Assembly: GCA_905478225.1 (NCBI GenBank)
Contig: CAJQHR010000029.1
Coordinates: 1-64,000, forward strand
DNA length: 64,000 nucleotides
DNA from: an uncultured Crocinitomix sp.
Lineage (GTDB): Bacteria > Bacteroidota > Bacteroidia > Flavobacteriales_D > Crocinitomicaceae
Reading direction: 5' to 3'
In this document: positions 47,029-56,301 of the stretch, in pieces
Numbering within the stretch: the stretch's first letter is position 1
How the letters are laid out: each line of letters begins with the position of its first letter
Translations under genes and position numbers: made by a program
The notes under the pieces: model-generated
Told to the model about the DNA's origin: nothing
Databases searched by the model: none
What the model saw: the letters and a program-made list of their open reading frames with translations, nothing else

Positions 47029-48297
47029 ATGAAAGAGGAATACTTGCACCACGTGTTCAAGAAAAAAATGTTGGGCAATAGCTTCAAAACTGTAAATAAT
47101 CAAAGTTTAAAAGTACTCGATTTTGGAGAGCATAATTCAAATGCAGGACCTGATTTTTTAGACGCTAAAATTTTACATGACGGTCATATTTGGGCGGGTC
47201 CAATTGAATTTCATGTAAACGCCTCGGATTGGTATAAGCACAAACATCAAACTGATGCAGCGTATAATAATGTGATCGCTCATTTTGTTTACAATTATGA
47301 TACTGATGTTTTAGTTAATGAATTTCAAATACCTACCGTGGAGCTACAAGACAAGATTAATTTGAACCATTTCGATAAATACAAAGGATTAGTTCAAGCC
47401 GACAAAAGTATCCTATGTCAAGACGGGATTCCTGAAATTGATTCAGCAATAATTGAAGAGCAATTAAAGGAAAGTTTAGGAGAACGTCTTTGGAAAAAGG
47501 CACTTGTCATTATTCAAGATGTGGAGTCTAATATTGGTGATCGAGATAAGGCATTTATATCGGCGATATCGCGAGTGTTTGGCGGTCAGGTGAATTATTT
47601 GCCATTTCAAATGTTAGCAGATAAGTTAGATCCGAAATGGTTTGCAAAGTTAAATTATGAATCAATTCGTATAGAAGCTCTTGTTTTAGGGTTGTCTGGT
47701 TTGCTGAATTTTCATTCAGATAGTGTTCATATTAAAAAGTTGCAAACTGAATTTGTTTATCAAAAAAAACTATTCGGAATAAATGAAATGCCGAAGCAGA
47801 ATTGGAAATATTCTCGAATGAGACCGCACAATTTTCCTGATTTGCGCCTTGCACAATTCGCCGCATGGTTAAATTCCCGACCCGCAACAAATGACTTTTT
47901 AACTACAAATTGGGATCTTAAAAAATGGCGCGCTGCATTTTACATTACACTTGATCCTTTTTGGAAACATCACTTTCGACTAAAAACACGGACAGAAAAC
48001 CGGGTAACAACACATTTATCCAAAAGTTTTGTGGATTTAGTTTTTATTAATGCAGTTGTTCCCTTTATATATGCCATTGGTTTATGGGAGGGTAATGATG
48101 CTTATACGAAACAGGCCATGGAAGTTTTAAAGAAAATAAAACCCGAAAAAAATAGTGTCATTAAAGAATGGAAAAAAGCAGGGGTAAAAGTGAATTCGGC
48201 ATTCGAAACACAATCATTATTAGAGTTAAAAAAACAAGGGTGTAATCGAAAAAAATGCTTATTTTGCGCTCTTGGAAAAAGTATTTTAAATAGATGA
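47029..48297 (+). CDS. DUF2851 family protein
   Basis: A 422-residue cytoplasmic protein. The start at ATG 47029 gives MKEEYLHHVFKKKM, the usual DUF2851 start; a longer frame from 46945 reads through the terminator hairpin and is rejected. Conserved parts are LDFGEHNSNAGPDFLDAKI, GPIEFHVNASDWYKHKH, NVIAHFVYNYD, SRMRPHNFPDLRLAQFA and the Cys-rich end QGCNRKKCLFCALG. Function is unknown; the C-terminal Cys cluster suggests metal binding. The stop overlaps the next start (ATGA). Confidence 0.9.
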   Translation: MKEEYLHHVFKKKMLGNSFKTVNNQSLKVLDFGEHNSNAGPDFLDAKILHDGHIWAGPIEFHVNASDWYKHKHQTDAAYNNVIAHFVYNYDTDVLVNEFQIPTVELQDKINLNHFDKYKGLVQADKSILCQDGIPEIDSAIIEEQLKESLGERLWKKALVIIQDVESNIGDRDKAFISAISRVFGGQVNYLPFQMLADKLDPKWFAKLNYESIRIEALVLGLSGLLNFHSDSVHIKKLQTEFVYQKKLFGINEMPKQNWKYSRMRPHNFPDLRLAQFAAWLNSRPATNDFLTTNWDLKKWRAAFYITLDPFWKHHFRLKTRTENRVTTHLSKSFVDLVFINAVVPFIYAIGLWEGNDAYTKQAMEVLKKIKPEKNSVIKEWKKAGVKVNSAFETQSLLELKKQGCNRKKCLFCALGKSILNR

Positions 48298-48527
48298 ATT
48301 TTATTCAGAAAATAGCCCTCTTTTTTGAACTCCGCTCATTCGGTGTTAGCACATGGTTTGCTCGAAAAACAAGGGTAGAAGTGTCTAAAGTCAGACTCTT
48401 TTTTATTTATGCTTCGTTTATTGGACTCGGCTCTCCAATAATTATATACATGGTGATGGCTTTTGTTTTGGAACATAAACATATTTTTAAGTTGCAACGC
48501 CGCAGAAAATCAATTTGGGAAATCTAA
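48294..48527 (+). CDS. PspC-domain small membrane protein
   Basis: A 77-residue protein: N-terminal amphipathic part with FGVSTWFARKTRVEVSKVRLFF, then one long membrane segment (IYASFIGLGSPIIIYMVMAFVL) and a basic tail. The layout matches the PspC domain of the phage-shock system, without other Psp genes nearby. It overlaps the DUF2851 gene by four bases, and the K+ channel gene starts directly after it, so the three are likely one transcript. Confidence 0.8.
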   Translation: MNFIQKIALFFELRSFGVSTWFARKTRVEVSKVRLFFIYASFIGLGSPIIIYMVMAFVLEHKHIFKLQRRRKSIWEI

Positions 48528-49550
48528 ATGTTATTAAACTATAAATATTTCGCCAAGGTTTACTACGCAATGATGCTACTTGCAATTGTTGTTTTAATGG
48601 GGACAATTGGTTTTATGATCGTGGAGGGTTGGTCCTTCTTTGACTCATTTTATATGACCATTATTACCATTTCCACCGTTGGGTTTAATGAGGTGAATGA
48701 GCTCTCGCTTGGGGGGAAACTTTTTACTTCTTTTTTGATTATCACAAGCTTCGGTACATTTGCGTATGCGATTTCTGCCATAACTTCCTACATTGTGGGT
48801 GGTGAGTATAAAGCGTATTTTCAGGAGTATAAGTCGCTAAAAACAGCAAAAAACATGGAAAACCATACTATAGTTAGTGGATATGGTCGTGTGGGCAAGC
48901 AAGCCGCACATGATCTTCGTTTCTACAAGAAATCATTTGTTATTGTGGAAAGAGATCAAGAGATCGTAGAAGACACCCAACACAATGATGTTGATTTTAT
49001 CAAGGGAGATTCCACTGATGATCAAGTTTTGTTAAAAGCGGGCATTAAAAGAGCCTCCTCTTTAATCACAGCCTTGCCAAAAGATGCCGATAATTTATTT
49101 GTTGTGCTTTCAGCGCGTGAATTGAATGCTAAACTAAAAATCATCTCTCGTGCATCTAGTTATTCTTCTATGCGTAAACTACGAATTGCAGGGGCAGATA
49201 ACGTAATTATGCCGGACACTGTTGGTGGCGCGCATATGGCTTCTTTGGTTGTAAATCCAGACATTATGGAGTTTATGGATTTGATTAAGGTTTCAGGTAA
49301 AGCCGCGGTGAACTTAGAGGAAATTGAATTCCGAGAATTACCTGAAGATATTAAGTATACCACTGTCGGCGACCTACAAGGACGTTCGTTGTCTGGATGT
49401 AACGTGATCGGATATCGAACTCAAGAGGGGGAGTATATTATCAACCCACCACGCGATTTGAAAATTTTACCGAATTCAAAATTATTTGTTTTAGGTAACC
49501 CTGAGCAAATCCAGAAACTAAATACTATTTTCGGAATTAAGAAATCCTAA
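48528..49550 (+). CDS. Potassium channel protein with RCK (TrkA-N) domain
   Basis: A 340-residue channel subunit with two membrane helices (about 12-32 and 66-90) around a pore loop whose filter is T50-V-G-F-N-E (TISTVGFNEV) rather than TVGYGD. A TrkA-N/RCK Rossmann domain (about 112-230; SGYGRVGKQAAHDL) and a TrkA-C-like domain (about 255-338) follow and should bind a regulatory nucleotide or ion. It assembles as a tetramer in the inner membrane. TVGF-type filters are known in bacterial RCK channels. It immediately follows the PspC-like gene. Confidence 0.9.
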   Translation: MLLNYKYFAKVYYAMMLLAIVVLMGTIGFMIVEGWSFFDSFYMTIITISTVGFNEVNELSLGGKLFTSFLIITSFGTFAYAISAITSYIVGGEYKAYFQEYKSLKTAKNMENHTIVSGYGRVGKQAAHDLRFYKKSFVIVERDQEIVEDTQHNDVDFIKGDSTDDQVLLKAGIKRASSLITALPKDADNLFVVLSARELNAKLKIISRASSYSSMRKLRIAGADNVIMPDTVGGAHMASLVVNPDIMEFMDLIKVSGKAAVNLEEIEFRELPEDIKYTTVGDLQGRSLSGCNVIGYRTQEGEYIINPPRDLKILPNSKLFVLGNPEQIQKLNTIFGIKKS

Positions 49551-49562
49551 TTCACACTGAGT

Positions 49563-50450
49563 ATGATTATTCTTGTTACCGGATCGAACGGACTTTTAGG
49601 GCAAAAAATCGTCAAACAATTAGTAAAATCAAAAACAGAATTTGTGGCTACTTCATTGGGTGAAAACAGGAATAGCGCTTGTCCAACTGCTAACTATCAA
49701 TCTTTAGATATTACCAATTCACAAGAAATTCAATCCATATTTGAACTTGCTAAACCCACAGTAGTTCTAAATACGGCTGCAATGACAAATGTGGATGCAT
49801 GCGAAGCAGATGAGGTGAATTGTAGAATAATTAACGTTGAAGGGGTTGACTTGCTGTTTCAAGCGGCTAAAAAACGGAATGCCCATTTTATTCATCTATC
49901 TACTGATTTTGTTTTTGATGGTGAAGCCGGACCTTATATTGAAACGGATCAGCGAAACCCTTTAAGTATTTATGCAAGGTCAAAGGTCGATTCGGAGAAT
50001 CTATTAATCAATAGTGAGTATAAAAATTGGGCAATCCTTCGAACCATTATTGTTTTTGGTGAAGGAGAGAACTTAAGTCGCTCAAATATTGTTTTATGGG
50101 CAAAATCTGCTTTGAAAGAGGGAAAGACTTTAACCATTGTAAACGATCAATTTCGCGCACCCACTTGGGCAGATGACTTGGCTTGGGCTTGCATTCAAAC
50201 GGCTGTTTTAAATGCTCAAGGCATCTTTCATATTTCTGGCCCTGAAACATTTTCAATCTATGATTTAGTTATTCGAATCGGAAAGTTTTATGGATTGAGC
50301 ACTGATATGATACAACCCATAAGCTCCGCAACTTTAAGTCAAAAAGCAAAACGCCCCCCAAAAACGGGTTTTATTATCGACAAAGCAAAAGCATCTTTGG
50401 GTTACAATCCTATAAGCATAGAAGAAAGCTTGGCATTACTCAATAATTGA
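49563..50450 (+). CDS. dTDP-4-dehydrorhamnose reductase-like SDR protein
   Basis: A 295-residue extended SDR with the RfbD signature: GSNGLLGQKIVKQL nucleotide loop, LNTAAMTNVDACE, HLSTDFVFDGEAGPY and the catalytic YARSKVDSE (Tyr-x3-Lys). It reduces dTDP-4-keto-rhamnose or a similar nucleotide sugar, or acts as MAT2B-like SDR. No other rhamnose gene is adjacent, so the pathway is uncertain. It lies 13 bases after the K+ channel gene. Confidence 0.85.
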   Translation: MIILVTGSNGLLGQKIVKQLVKSKTEFVATSLGENRNSACPTANYQSLDITNSQEIQSIFELAKPTVVLNTAAMTNVDACEADEVNCRIINVEGVDLLFQAAKKRNAHFIHLSTDFVFDGEAGPYIETDQRNPLSIYARSKVDSENLLINSEYKNWAILRTIIVFGEGENLSRSNIVLWAKSALKEGKTLTIVNDQFRAPTWADDLAWACIQTAVLNAQGIFHISGPETFSIYDLVIRIGKFYGLSTDMIQPISSATLSQKAKRPPKTGFIIDKAKASLGYNPISIEESLALLNN

Positions 50451-50474
50451 GTCTGACAATTTTTTCTATATTTG
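50447..50474 (+). promoter_or_regulatory. Promoter TTG-N17-TATATTTG of the symporter gene
   Basis: TTG at 50447-50449 and TATATTTG at 50467-50474 with 17-base spacing, both consensus. The -33 box overlaps the end of the SDR gene. ATG 50518 is 43 bases downstream. Confidence 0.7.
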
Positions 50475-50517
50475 TTGAAAGTCGTTTTGGCTTATCTAGA
50501 AACCATAAAATCATTTA

Positions 50518-52506
50518 ATGAAAAAGGTGCTATTATTATTGTTTGCATTCGTTCCGTTTTTAAATTATGCGGCTGAGCAGGGGGTTGACGAAAAGATTGA
50601 TAAAGTTTTTGGAGATGCAACGGGATGGTTTGTGCAAGGGATCTTTTATGCCATACCATTTACGGATAAAATAGCAGTTCCATGGGTGCTTATCGTTTTA
50701 ATAGGGGGAGCACTTTTCTTTACCTTCTATTTCAAATTAATTAATTTCACTGGCTTCAAAACGGCAATTAATATTGTACGTGGTAAGTATGATGAAATTG
50801 AATCAGGAGGAGACGATCACGTCGAAACATCAGACGCAGTATTTACTGTAGATGGGGATAATCCCGACACAATACGTGTTGAGCAAGACGCAGACCATCA
50901 TGGAGAAGTGACGCATTTTCAGGCACTCACAGCCGCCTTGTCAGCAACAGTTGGTTTAGGTAATATCGCAGGTGTAGCAGTCGCCTTATCTATCGGTGGT
51001 CCAGGCGCCACTTTTTGGATGATTATTGCTGGTTTTATTGGGATGGCTTCAAAATTCACTGAATGTACATTAGGTGTTAAGTATCGAGAAATTGATGAAA
51101 ATGGTAAAGTTTACGGTGGTCCAATGTATTACCTTAAAAAAGGATTAAGGGACAGAGGACTAGCAAAGCTAGGTAAAGGCCTTGCAATCATATTTGCTAT
51201 CATGTGTATTGGAGGATCTTTTGGTGGAGGAAACATGTTTCAGTCCAATCAAGCCTTTGCCATGTTAGAATCTTATGGATCTAGCGACGCAGATGAATAT
51301 GAAAATTTAGAAGAGACAATAGATTCAAAAGTGAAATATTCATACTTCGAAACAAACGAAGGTATTGTGTCAAGTGTGAATGAGGATTCTGTGATTTATA
51401 TGATGGGTGACACGCGTTGCGCATTGACAAAGGATGATTTTTTAGGGGATTCTATCGTGATGGCAGGCTCTTGGGCGGCAATTGATACTACGACGGACTT
51501 GGCAGCTTTAAGTGGTGCTTTAATCGCTTGTACATCTTACGAAAAAATTATTTCGAATGTTGAGTCAATTTCAGGGGGATATGTCAATTTAAAAAATGGC
51601 GAAGGTGTAATGACAGTTTCGGAAGCTGATTTTAGAGCAGGCGCTGTCATCTCGCCACTTACAGGCAACGGTTGGATTTTCGGTTTGATATTGGCAATCT
51701 TAGTTGGTGTCGTGATAATAGGTGGGATTAAAAAAATCGCAAAGGTTACGGATAAGATCGTTCCATTTATGGTTGTAATATATGTAGGTGCGGCCTTGGT
51801 TATTTTAGGAATGAAATTCGATCAAATCCCGAGTGCTTTTAGTCAGATATTTAGCGGAGCTTTCACAGGTGCAGGAATTGCCGGTGGAGCATTTGGAGTT
51901 TTAATTCAAGGATTTAGAAGAGCAGCATTTAGTAATGAGGCTGGAATCGGTTCTGCTTCAATAGCGCACTCAGCAGTAAAAACTAAATATGCAGCAAGTG
52001 AAGGTTTGGTGGCATTATTAGAGCCATTTATCGATACGGTTTTGGTTTGTACAATGACAGCATTGGTATTAATTGTTACAAATGGTGACGGATCAATTAT
52101 GACTTACGGACAAGAGGTGAAGCAAGGTGTTGAAGTTACTTCGGCTGCTTTCGAATCTGTAATCGGTTTCTTCCCATTAATTTTAACCATTGCGGTTATA
52201 TTATTTGCTTTTTCCACCATGATTTCTTGGTCGTATTACGGTTATCAGGCATGGACGTTTTTATTTGGTAGAGGAAAGAAAATTGAGTATGCCTATAAAG
52301 GGTTGTTTTGTTTATTTGTAATCGTTGGGGCCGCTTCGCAACTTGGAGCCGTTATCGACTTTTCTGATGCCATGATTTTCGCTATGCTTGTTCCTAATAT
52401 GATCGGGCTATTCTTACTTGCGCCTCGGGCAAAAGAGGAGTTGAAACGCTTCATGAACAAAATTAAAGAATCAAAGAAAGAATCAAAAAAAGAGGCAAAA
52501 GCTTAA
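50518..52506 (+). CDS. Alanine/glycine:cation symporter (AGCS) with large insertion
   Basis: A 662-residue inner-membrane transporter with an N-terminal signal-like segment, the AGCS hallmark ATVGLGNIAGVAVALSIGGPGATFWM, then GGPMYYLKKGLRDRG and RRAAFSNEAGIGSASIAH. It imports Ala or Gly with Na+ or H+. Typical AGCS proteins have about 450-550 residues; here a hydrophilic stretch of roughly 130 residues (about 245-378) sits between helices, and an acidic stretch occurs before residue 130. The tail is Lys/Glu-rich. The stop is one base before the next start. Confidence 0.9.
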   Translation: MKKVLLLLFAFVPFLNYAAEQGVDEKIDKVFGDATGWFVQGIFYAIPFTDKIAVPWVLIVLIGGALFFTFYFKLINFTGFKTAINIVRGKYDEIESGGDDHVETSDAVFTVDGDNPDTIRVEQDADHHGEVTHFQALTAALSATVGLGNIAGVAVALSIGGPGATFWMIIAGFIGMASKFTECTLGVKYREIDENGKVYGGPMYYLKKGLRDRGLAKLGKGLAIIFAIMCIGGSFGGGNMFQSNQAFAMLESYGSSDADEYENLEETIDSKVKYSYFETNEGIVSSVNEDSVIYMMGDTRCALTKDDFLGDSIVMAGSWAAIDTTTDLAALSGALIACTSYEKIISNVESISGGYVNLKNGEGVMTVSEADFRAGAVISPLTGNGWIFGLILAILVGVVIIGGIKKIAKVTDKIVPFMVVIYVGAALVILGMKFDQIPSAFSQIFSGAFTGAGIAGGAFGVLIQGFRRAAFSNEAGIGSASIAHSAVKTKYAASEGLVALLEPFIDTVLVCTMTALVLIVTNGDGSIMTYGQEVKQGVEVTSAAFESVIGFFPLILTIAVILFAFSTMISWSYYGYQAWTFLFGRGKKIEYAYKGLFCLFVIVGAASQLGAVIDFSDAMIFAMLVPNMIGLFLLAPRAKEELKRFMNKIKESKKESKKEAKA

Positions 52507-52507
52507 T

Positions 52508-53383
52508 GTGAAACCGTATTTCAATTTTAATCGGAAGGAAAAGATTGGCGTGGTCGCTTTGTCCGCGCTTATTCTATTATTAACGGTTCTGTTGAATGTT
52601 GGATACACGACGTATGTGCCTGACCCTTTTGATGTAGATGAATCTAAACTAGAGTTTTTGGTTTTAGATGATGGGGATTCTAATCCTTCTCAAAATCAAG
52701 ATCCCGATTCACATTTTGATAAGGAAGCATTCAAACCAGTAATTACTGATTTTGATCCAAACGAAATTGGTTTGGATAAATGGATAAGTTTTGGTTTTTC
52801 GGAAAAACAAGCGGCATCAATTATTAAATACAGAAATAGCTACGGACCTTTTAAGAGGAAAGAAGATATCAAAAAACTGTATGTAGTCAGTGATGAGAAA
52901 TATGCCGAACTAGAACCGCATATTATTATTCAACAACAGGTTGAACAGAAAAGTAGCGCCATTGAATCCGTTGATCCAAGTCCTTCAATAACGCCTAAAA
53001 TAATTGAATTAAACACTGCAACTAAAGAGGAACTTATTGGTTTAAATGGCATTGGCGAATATTTCGCCGATCGAATTTTAAACTACCGTAGTAAAATTGG
53101 AGGTTTTGTAGATGTCGAACAAATTCAAGAAATGTCAATCCGTGATGAAGCCAAGTCAACTATAATAGAATTGACCACTATCAATGCGGCGTTAGTTAAA
53201 AAAACAAACATTAACACCGCAACAAAAGATGAATTGAGAAAAGTACCATATTCTAATTGGCTAGCCGTTGCGACAATATTAAAATATCGCGATACACAAA
53301 TGATCGTTGATCTTGACTTTCTAGCGGAATCTGAGTTATCGGCCAATGACAAAGCGAAATTTCAGTTTTATATCGAATTTTAG
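52508..53383 (+). CDS. ComEA-like helix-hairpin-helix protein
   Basis: A 291-residue protein starting at GTG, with one N-terminal membrane helix (about 12-31) and three helix-hairpin-helix repeats: PNEIGLDKWISFGFSEKQA (about 80-140), IELNTATKEELIGLNGIGEY (about 165-215) and INTATKDELRKVPY (about 237-290). The INTATKEEL..LPGIG pattern is the DNA-binding signature of ComEA, so this may be a membrane-anchored periplasmic DNA-binding protein of natural transformation, though many Bacteroidota have several such proteins. Co-transcribed with the symporter by position only. Confidence 0.85.
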   Translation: MKPYFNFNRKEKIGVVALSALILLLTVLLNVGYTTYVPDPFDVDESKLEFLVLDDGDSNPSQNQDPDSHFDKEAFKPVITDFDPNEIGLDKWISFGFSEKQAASIIKYRNSYGPFKRKEDIKKLYVVSDEKYAELEPHIIIQQQVEQKSSAIESVDPSPSITPKIIELNTATKEELIGLNGIGEYFADRILNYRSKIGGFVDVEQIQEMSIRDEAKSTIIELTTINAALVKKTNINTATKDELRKVPYSNWLAVATILKYRDTQMIVDLDFLAESELSANDKAKFQFYIEF

Positions 53384-53483
53384 TTTTGGGCAACAAGTCC
53401 ATATCGACCCACAAATTTTTTGAGTTTACCTTATCAAACCTTCGATTTAATATTACTAACTTTACGTTCGCTAATTACAAGAT

Positions 53484-54623
53484 ATGATTTTAAAAGAAAA
53501 CGAAAATCAAAAAATGATCCAGCAAATGGTACGCGATTTTTCTGAAAAAGAAATCCGACCTAAGATGATGGAATGGGATGAAGATCAAATTTTTCCAGTA
53601 GAATTATTCAAGAAATTGGGTCATCTAGGTTTGATGGGTGTTTTGGTCCCACAAAAATATGGTGGAAGTGGTCTTGGATATTATGAATACATCACTGTCG
53701 TATCGGAAATTTCAAAGGTATGTGGTTCAATTGGTTTATCGGTTGCTGCACATAATTCTTTGTGTACCGGGCATATTTTATACCATGGTTCAGAAGAACA
53801 AAAGAAAAAATATTTACCCAAATTAGCAACAGCCGAGTTTATCGGAGCGTGGGGTTTAACTGAAACTGGCACAGGTTCTGATGCTGGCGGAATGGCAACT
53901 ACTGCAGTTAGAGATGGAGATCGTTATGTAATAAATGGGTCTAAAAACTTTATTACACATGCCATCTCTGGTGACGTAGCTGTTGTAATTGTGCGTACAG
54001 GTGAAAAAGGTGATTCTCATGGTATGAGTGCTTTTATTATTGAAAAAGGTACACCAGGTTTTATGTCGGGTAAAAAAGAGAACAAATTAGGAATGCGTGC
54101 ATCTGAAACTGCAGAGTTAATTTTTAACAACTGTAGGGTGCATAAAGATCAATTGATCGGAAAAGAGGGAGAAGGATTTGTGCAAGCCATGAAAGTGCTT
54201 GATGGTGGTCGAATTTCAATCGGCGCACTTGGACTTGGAATTGCGCAAGGTGCATTTAAAGCAGCAGTTAAATATTCTAAAGAACGCGAACAATTTGGTA
54301 AACCAATTTCTCAATTTCAAGGCATTGCCTTTAAATTGGCTGAAATGGGAACAAAAATTAAAGCCGCGGAACTTTTATTGTTAGAGGCGGCTGATAAAAA
54401 GAATAGACATGAAAAAATGACCAAAGAAGGTGCCATGGCTAAGTACTATACTTCTGAGGTAGCAGTTGAGGTTTCGGTAGAAGCCGTGCAAATTTTTGGC
54501 GGATACGGCTATACAAAAGACTTTCCGGTAGAGAAATTCTACCGCGATTCTAAGCTTTGTACCATTGGCGAAGGAACCTCTGAGATACAAAAATTGGTTA
54601 TTTCTAGAGAAATATTAAAATAG
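53484..54623 (+). CDS. Acyl-CoA dehydrogenase (short-chain type)
   Basis: A 379-residue FAD enzyme of beta-oxidation. Flavin and substrate motifs GAWGLTETGTGSDAG, NGSKNFITHA and QLYGEGTSEIQ-like TIGEGTSEIQK are present; Glu363 in that last motif is the predicted catalytic base, as in butyryl-CoA dehydrogenases. YSKEREQFGKPISQFQ and IFGGYGYTKDFPVEKFYRDSK complete the family pattern. It oxidises acyl-CoA to enoyl-CoA with electron-transfer flavoprotein; the chain length is inferred. Confidence 0.94.
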   Translation: MILKENENQKMIQQMVRDFSEKEIRPKMMEWDEDQIFPVELFKKLGHLGLMGVLVPQKYGGSGLGYYEYITVVSEISKVCGSIGLSVAAHNSLCTGHILYHGSEEQKKKYLPKLATAEFIGAWGLTETGTGSDAGGMATTAVRDGDRYVINGSKNFITHAISGDVAVVIVRTGEKGDSHGMSAFIIEKGTPGFMSGKKENKLGMRASETAELIFNNCRVHKDQLIGKEGEGFVQAMKVLDGGRISIGALGLGIAQGAFKAAVKYSKEREQFGKPISQFQGIAFKLAEMGTKIKAAELLLLEAADKKNRHEKMTKEGAMAKYYTSEVAVEVSVEAVQIFGGYGYTKDFPVEKFYRDSKLCTIGEGTSEIQKLVISREILK

Positions 54624-54624
54624 A

Positions 54625-54655
54625 TTTGTTAAAATGTTTTTTTGCGCTATCTTTG
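54625..54655 (+). promoter_or_regulatory. Consensus promoter of rpsU (TTTG-N19-TATCTTTG)
   Basis: TTTG at 54625-54628, 19 bases, TATCTTTG at 54648-54655: a full match to the Bacteroidota sigma-70 consensus, 33 bases before ATG 54689. The best promoter in the window. Confidence 0.85.
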
Positions 54656-54688
54656 CGCCCCTGATAAGATTATAATTAAACAAAAGAT

Positions 54689-54880
54689 ATGTTAATAATA
54701 CCATTGAAAGAAGGAGAAAACATTGAGAGAGCACTCAAAAAGTATAAGAAGAAATTTGAGCGTACGGGAATGTTAAAAGACCTTAGAGCTAGACAACATT
54801 TTACTAAGCCATCTGTTGTAAATAGACAAATGAAATTGAAAGCTGCTTATATCGAGCAGTTGAGAAGAGAAGAAATGTAA
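54689..54880 (+). CDS. rpsU: Ribosomal protein bS21
   Basis: A 63-residue basic protein of the 30S subunit: MLIIPLKEGENIERALKKYKKKFE, then RARQHFTKPSVVNRQMK. Bacteroidota bS21 has this length and helps choose non-Shine-Dalgarno starts. First gene of the rpsU-xerC-hpf group, driven by a strong promoter, with a 58-base gap before xerC. Confidence 0.95.
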   Translation: MLIIPLKEGENIERALKKYKKKFERTGMLKDLRARQHFTKPSVVNRQMKLKAAYIEQLRREEM

Positions 54881-54938
54881 GAAACTTTTTCTTTAAAAAT
54901 ACGTTAAAGAGTATAGGGAAACCTGTACTCTTTTTTTT

Positions 54939-55820
54939 ATGTCCTATACTGAAGGTTTTAAAAACTATCTAATCCATGAACGGCGCTATTCTCAGCATAC
55001 CGTTTTAGCCTATATAAAGGATTTGGAACAGTTTTATGATTTGTTGGACTTGGAGTCTGATGACGCTGTAAAGGAAGTGAGTCACCGAGTGATGCGTTAC
55101 TATCTTGTAGGTCTCGTGGATCTGGGCTTAGAAAACTCTTCTGTGAACCGCAAATTATCCACGGTTAAAAGTTTTTTTAAATTTTTAAGGCAGCAAGGAG
55201 AGATTGACATCAATCCCGCGATTAAAGTGCAAAGCTTAAAGCAAAAGAAAGTGCTTCCTCAATTTGTGCCAGAAAAACAGCTTTGGACATCTGAAATATT
55301 TGATGATGAGAAGGACCCTCACAATAAAGCGTTGGTAGAATTAACATTAGAGCTTTTTTATCAAACAGGGATTCGACTAAGTGAACTTATCAATTTGAAA
55401 GAACAAAACGTCAGCCAAAATCAGATTAAAGTTTTGGGAAAAAGAAATAAGGAACGTATAATCCCAATAGCGGGTAACTTGTTTGATTTGATTAATAATT
55501 TCAGAGATTTAAAGAAGGAATCTTCCCTTAAATCACAATTCTTAATGATTGCTAAAAATGGAAAAAAACTCACATCAAAGTTTGTTTATAGTAAAGTTAA
55601 TAACTACCTTGGAAAGGCGACGAATTTGAGTAAAAAGAGTCCGCATGTATTAAGACATACCTTTGCCACGCATATGTTGAATAATGGGGCCTCTCTTGAG
55701 TCCATTAAAAAACTATTGGGTCATACTGATTTGTCTTCGACGCAGATTTATACGCACAATTCGTTCAAACAAATTAAAACCATTTACGAACAATCGCATC
55801 CCCGTGGTGCGGATCGGTAG
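54939..55820 (+). CDS. xerC: Tyrosine recombinase XerC/XerA-type
   Basis: A 293-residue recombinase with an N-terminal SAM-like core-binding domain (about 1-95) and a catalytic domain holding Arg146 (QTGIRLSEL), His236 and Arg239 (HVLRHTF), His262 (LGHTDL) and nucleophile Tyr271. Xer proteins resolve chromosome dimers at dif. Its place between rpsU and hpf is fixed in Bacteroidota, which argues for the housekeeping Xer rather than a mobile-element integrase. Confidence 0.93.
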   Translation: MSYTEGFKNYLIHERRYSQHTVLAYIKDLEQFYDLLDLESDDAVKEVSHRVMRYYLVGLVDLGLENSSVNRKLSTVKSFFKFLRQQGEIDINPAIKVQSLKQKKVLPQFVPEKQLWTSEIFDDEKDPHNKALVELTLELFYQTGIRLSELINLKEQNVSQNQIKVLGKRNKERIIPIAGNLFDLINNFRDLKKESSLKSQFLMIAKNGKKLTSKFVYSKVNNYLGKATNLSKKSPHVLRHTFATHMLNNGASLESIKKLLGHTDLSSTQIYTHNSFKQIKTIYEQSHPRGADR

Positions 55821-55849
55821 TTATACCGAGAAATAAACATTTAATAAAT

Positions 55850-56146
55850 ATGGATATACAAGTGCATTCCGTCCATTTTGACGCAGACAGAAAATTGATT
55901 GATTTTGTAAATCAACGCGTGGAGAAATTAGAATTGTATTTTGATAATATAATTTTAGGAGAAGTTTTCTTAAAATTAGGAAACCCTTCAGATAAAGAAA
56001 ATAAAGTGGCAGAAATTAAATTAGCGATTCCAGGGAAAGAGCTTTTCGCGAAAAAACAGTGTAAAACTTTTGAAGAGGCTGCAGATCTAGCGTGCCAGGC
56101 ATTAAAGCGCCAAGTTCAAAAGCATAAAGAAAAAATATCTGCATAA
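55850..56146 (+). CDS. hpf: Ribosome hibernation promoting factor, short form
   Basis: A 98-residue HPF/RaiA-type protein: DIQVHSVHFDADRKLIDFVNQRVEKLELYF... and KQCKTFEEAADLACQALKRQV. It binds the 30S decoding centre in stationary phase. The short form lacks the dimerising C-terminal domain of long HPF. Ends just before a clear terminator, closing the rpsU group. Confidence 0.93.
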   Translation: MDIQVHSVHFDADRKLIDFVNQRVEKLELYFDNIILGEVFLKLGNPSDKENKVAEIKLAIPGKELFAKKQCKTFEEAADLACQALKRQVQKHKEKISA

Positions 56147-56161
56147 ATAAACTGAAATATT

Positions 56162-56207
56162 AAAAAGCGTCTCGCATTTGGATCACCAATCGGGACGCTT
56201 TTTCTTT
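56162..56207 (+). terminator. Terminator after hpf
   Basis: AAAAAGCGTCTCG (56162-56174) pairs with CGGGACGCTTTTT (56191-56203), with one G-T wobble, and is followed by CTTT. Ends the rpsU-xerC-hpf transcript. Confidence 0.9.
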
Positions 56208-56301
56208 GGATTAAATGAATATTTTGAACGATCTAAATAAAATAGTTTATTTTTGGAACGTAATTTGCATAAGGAGAAATAGAACAATTAAAAGAAAAAG
56301 A

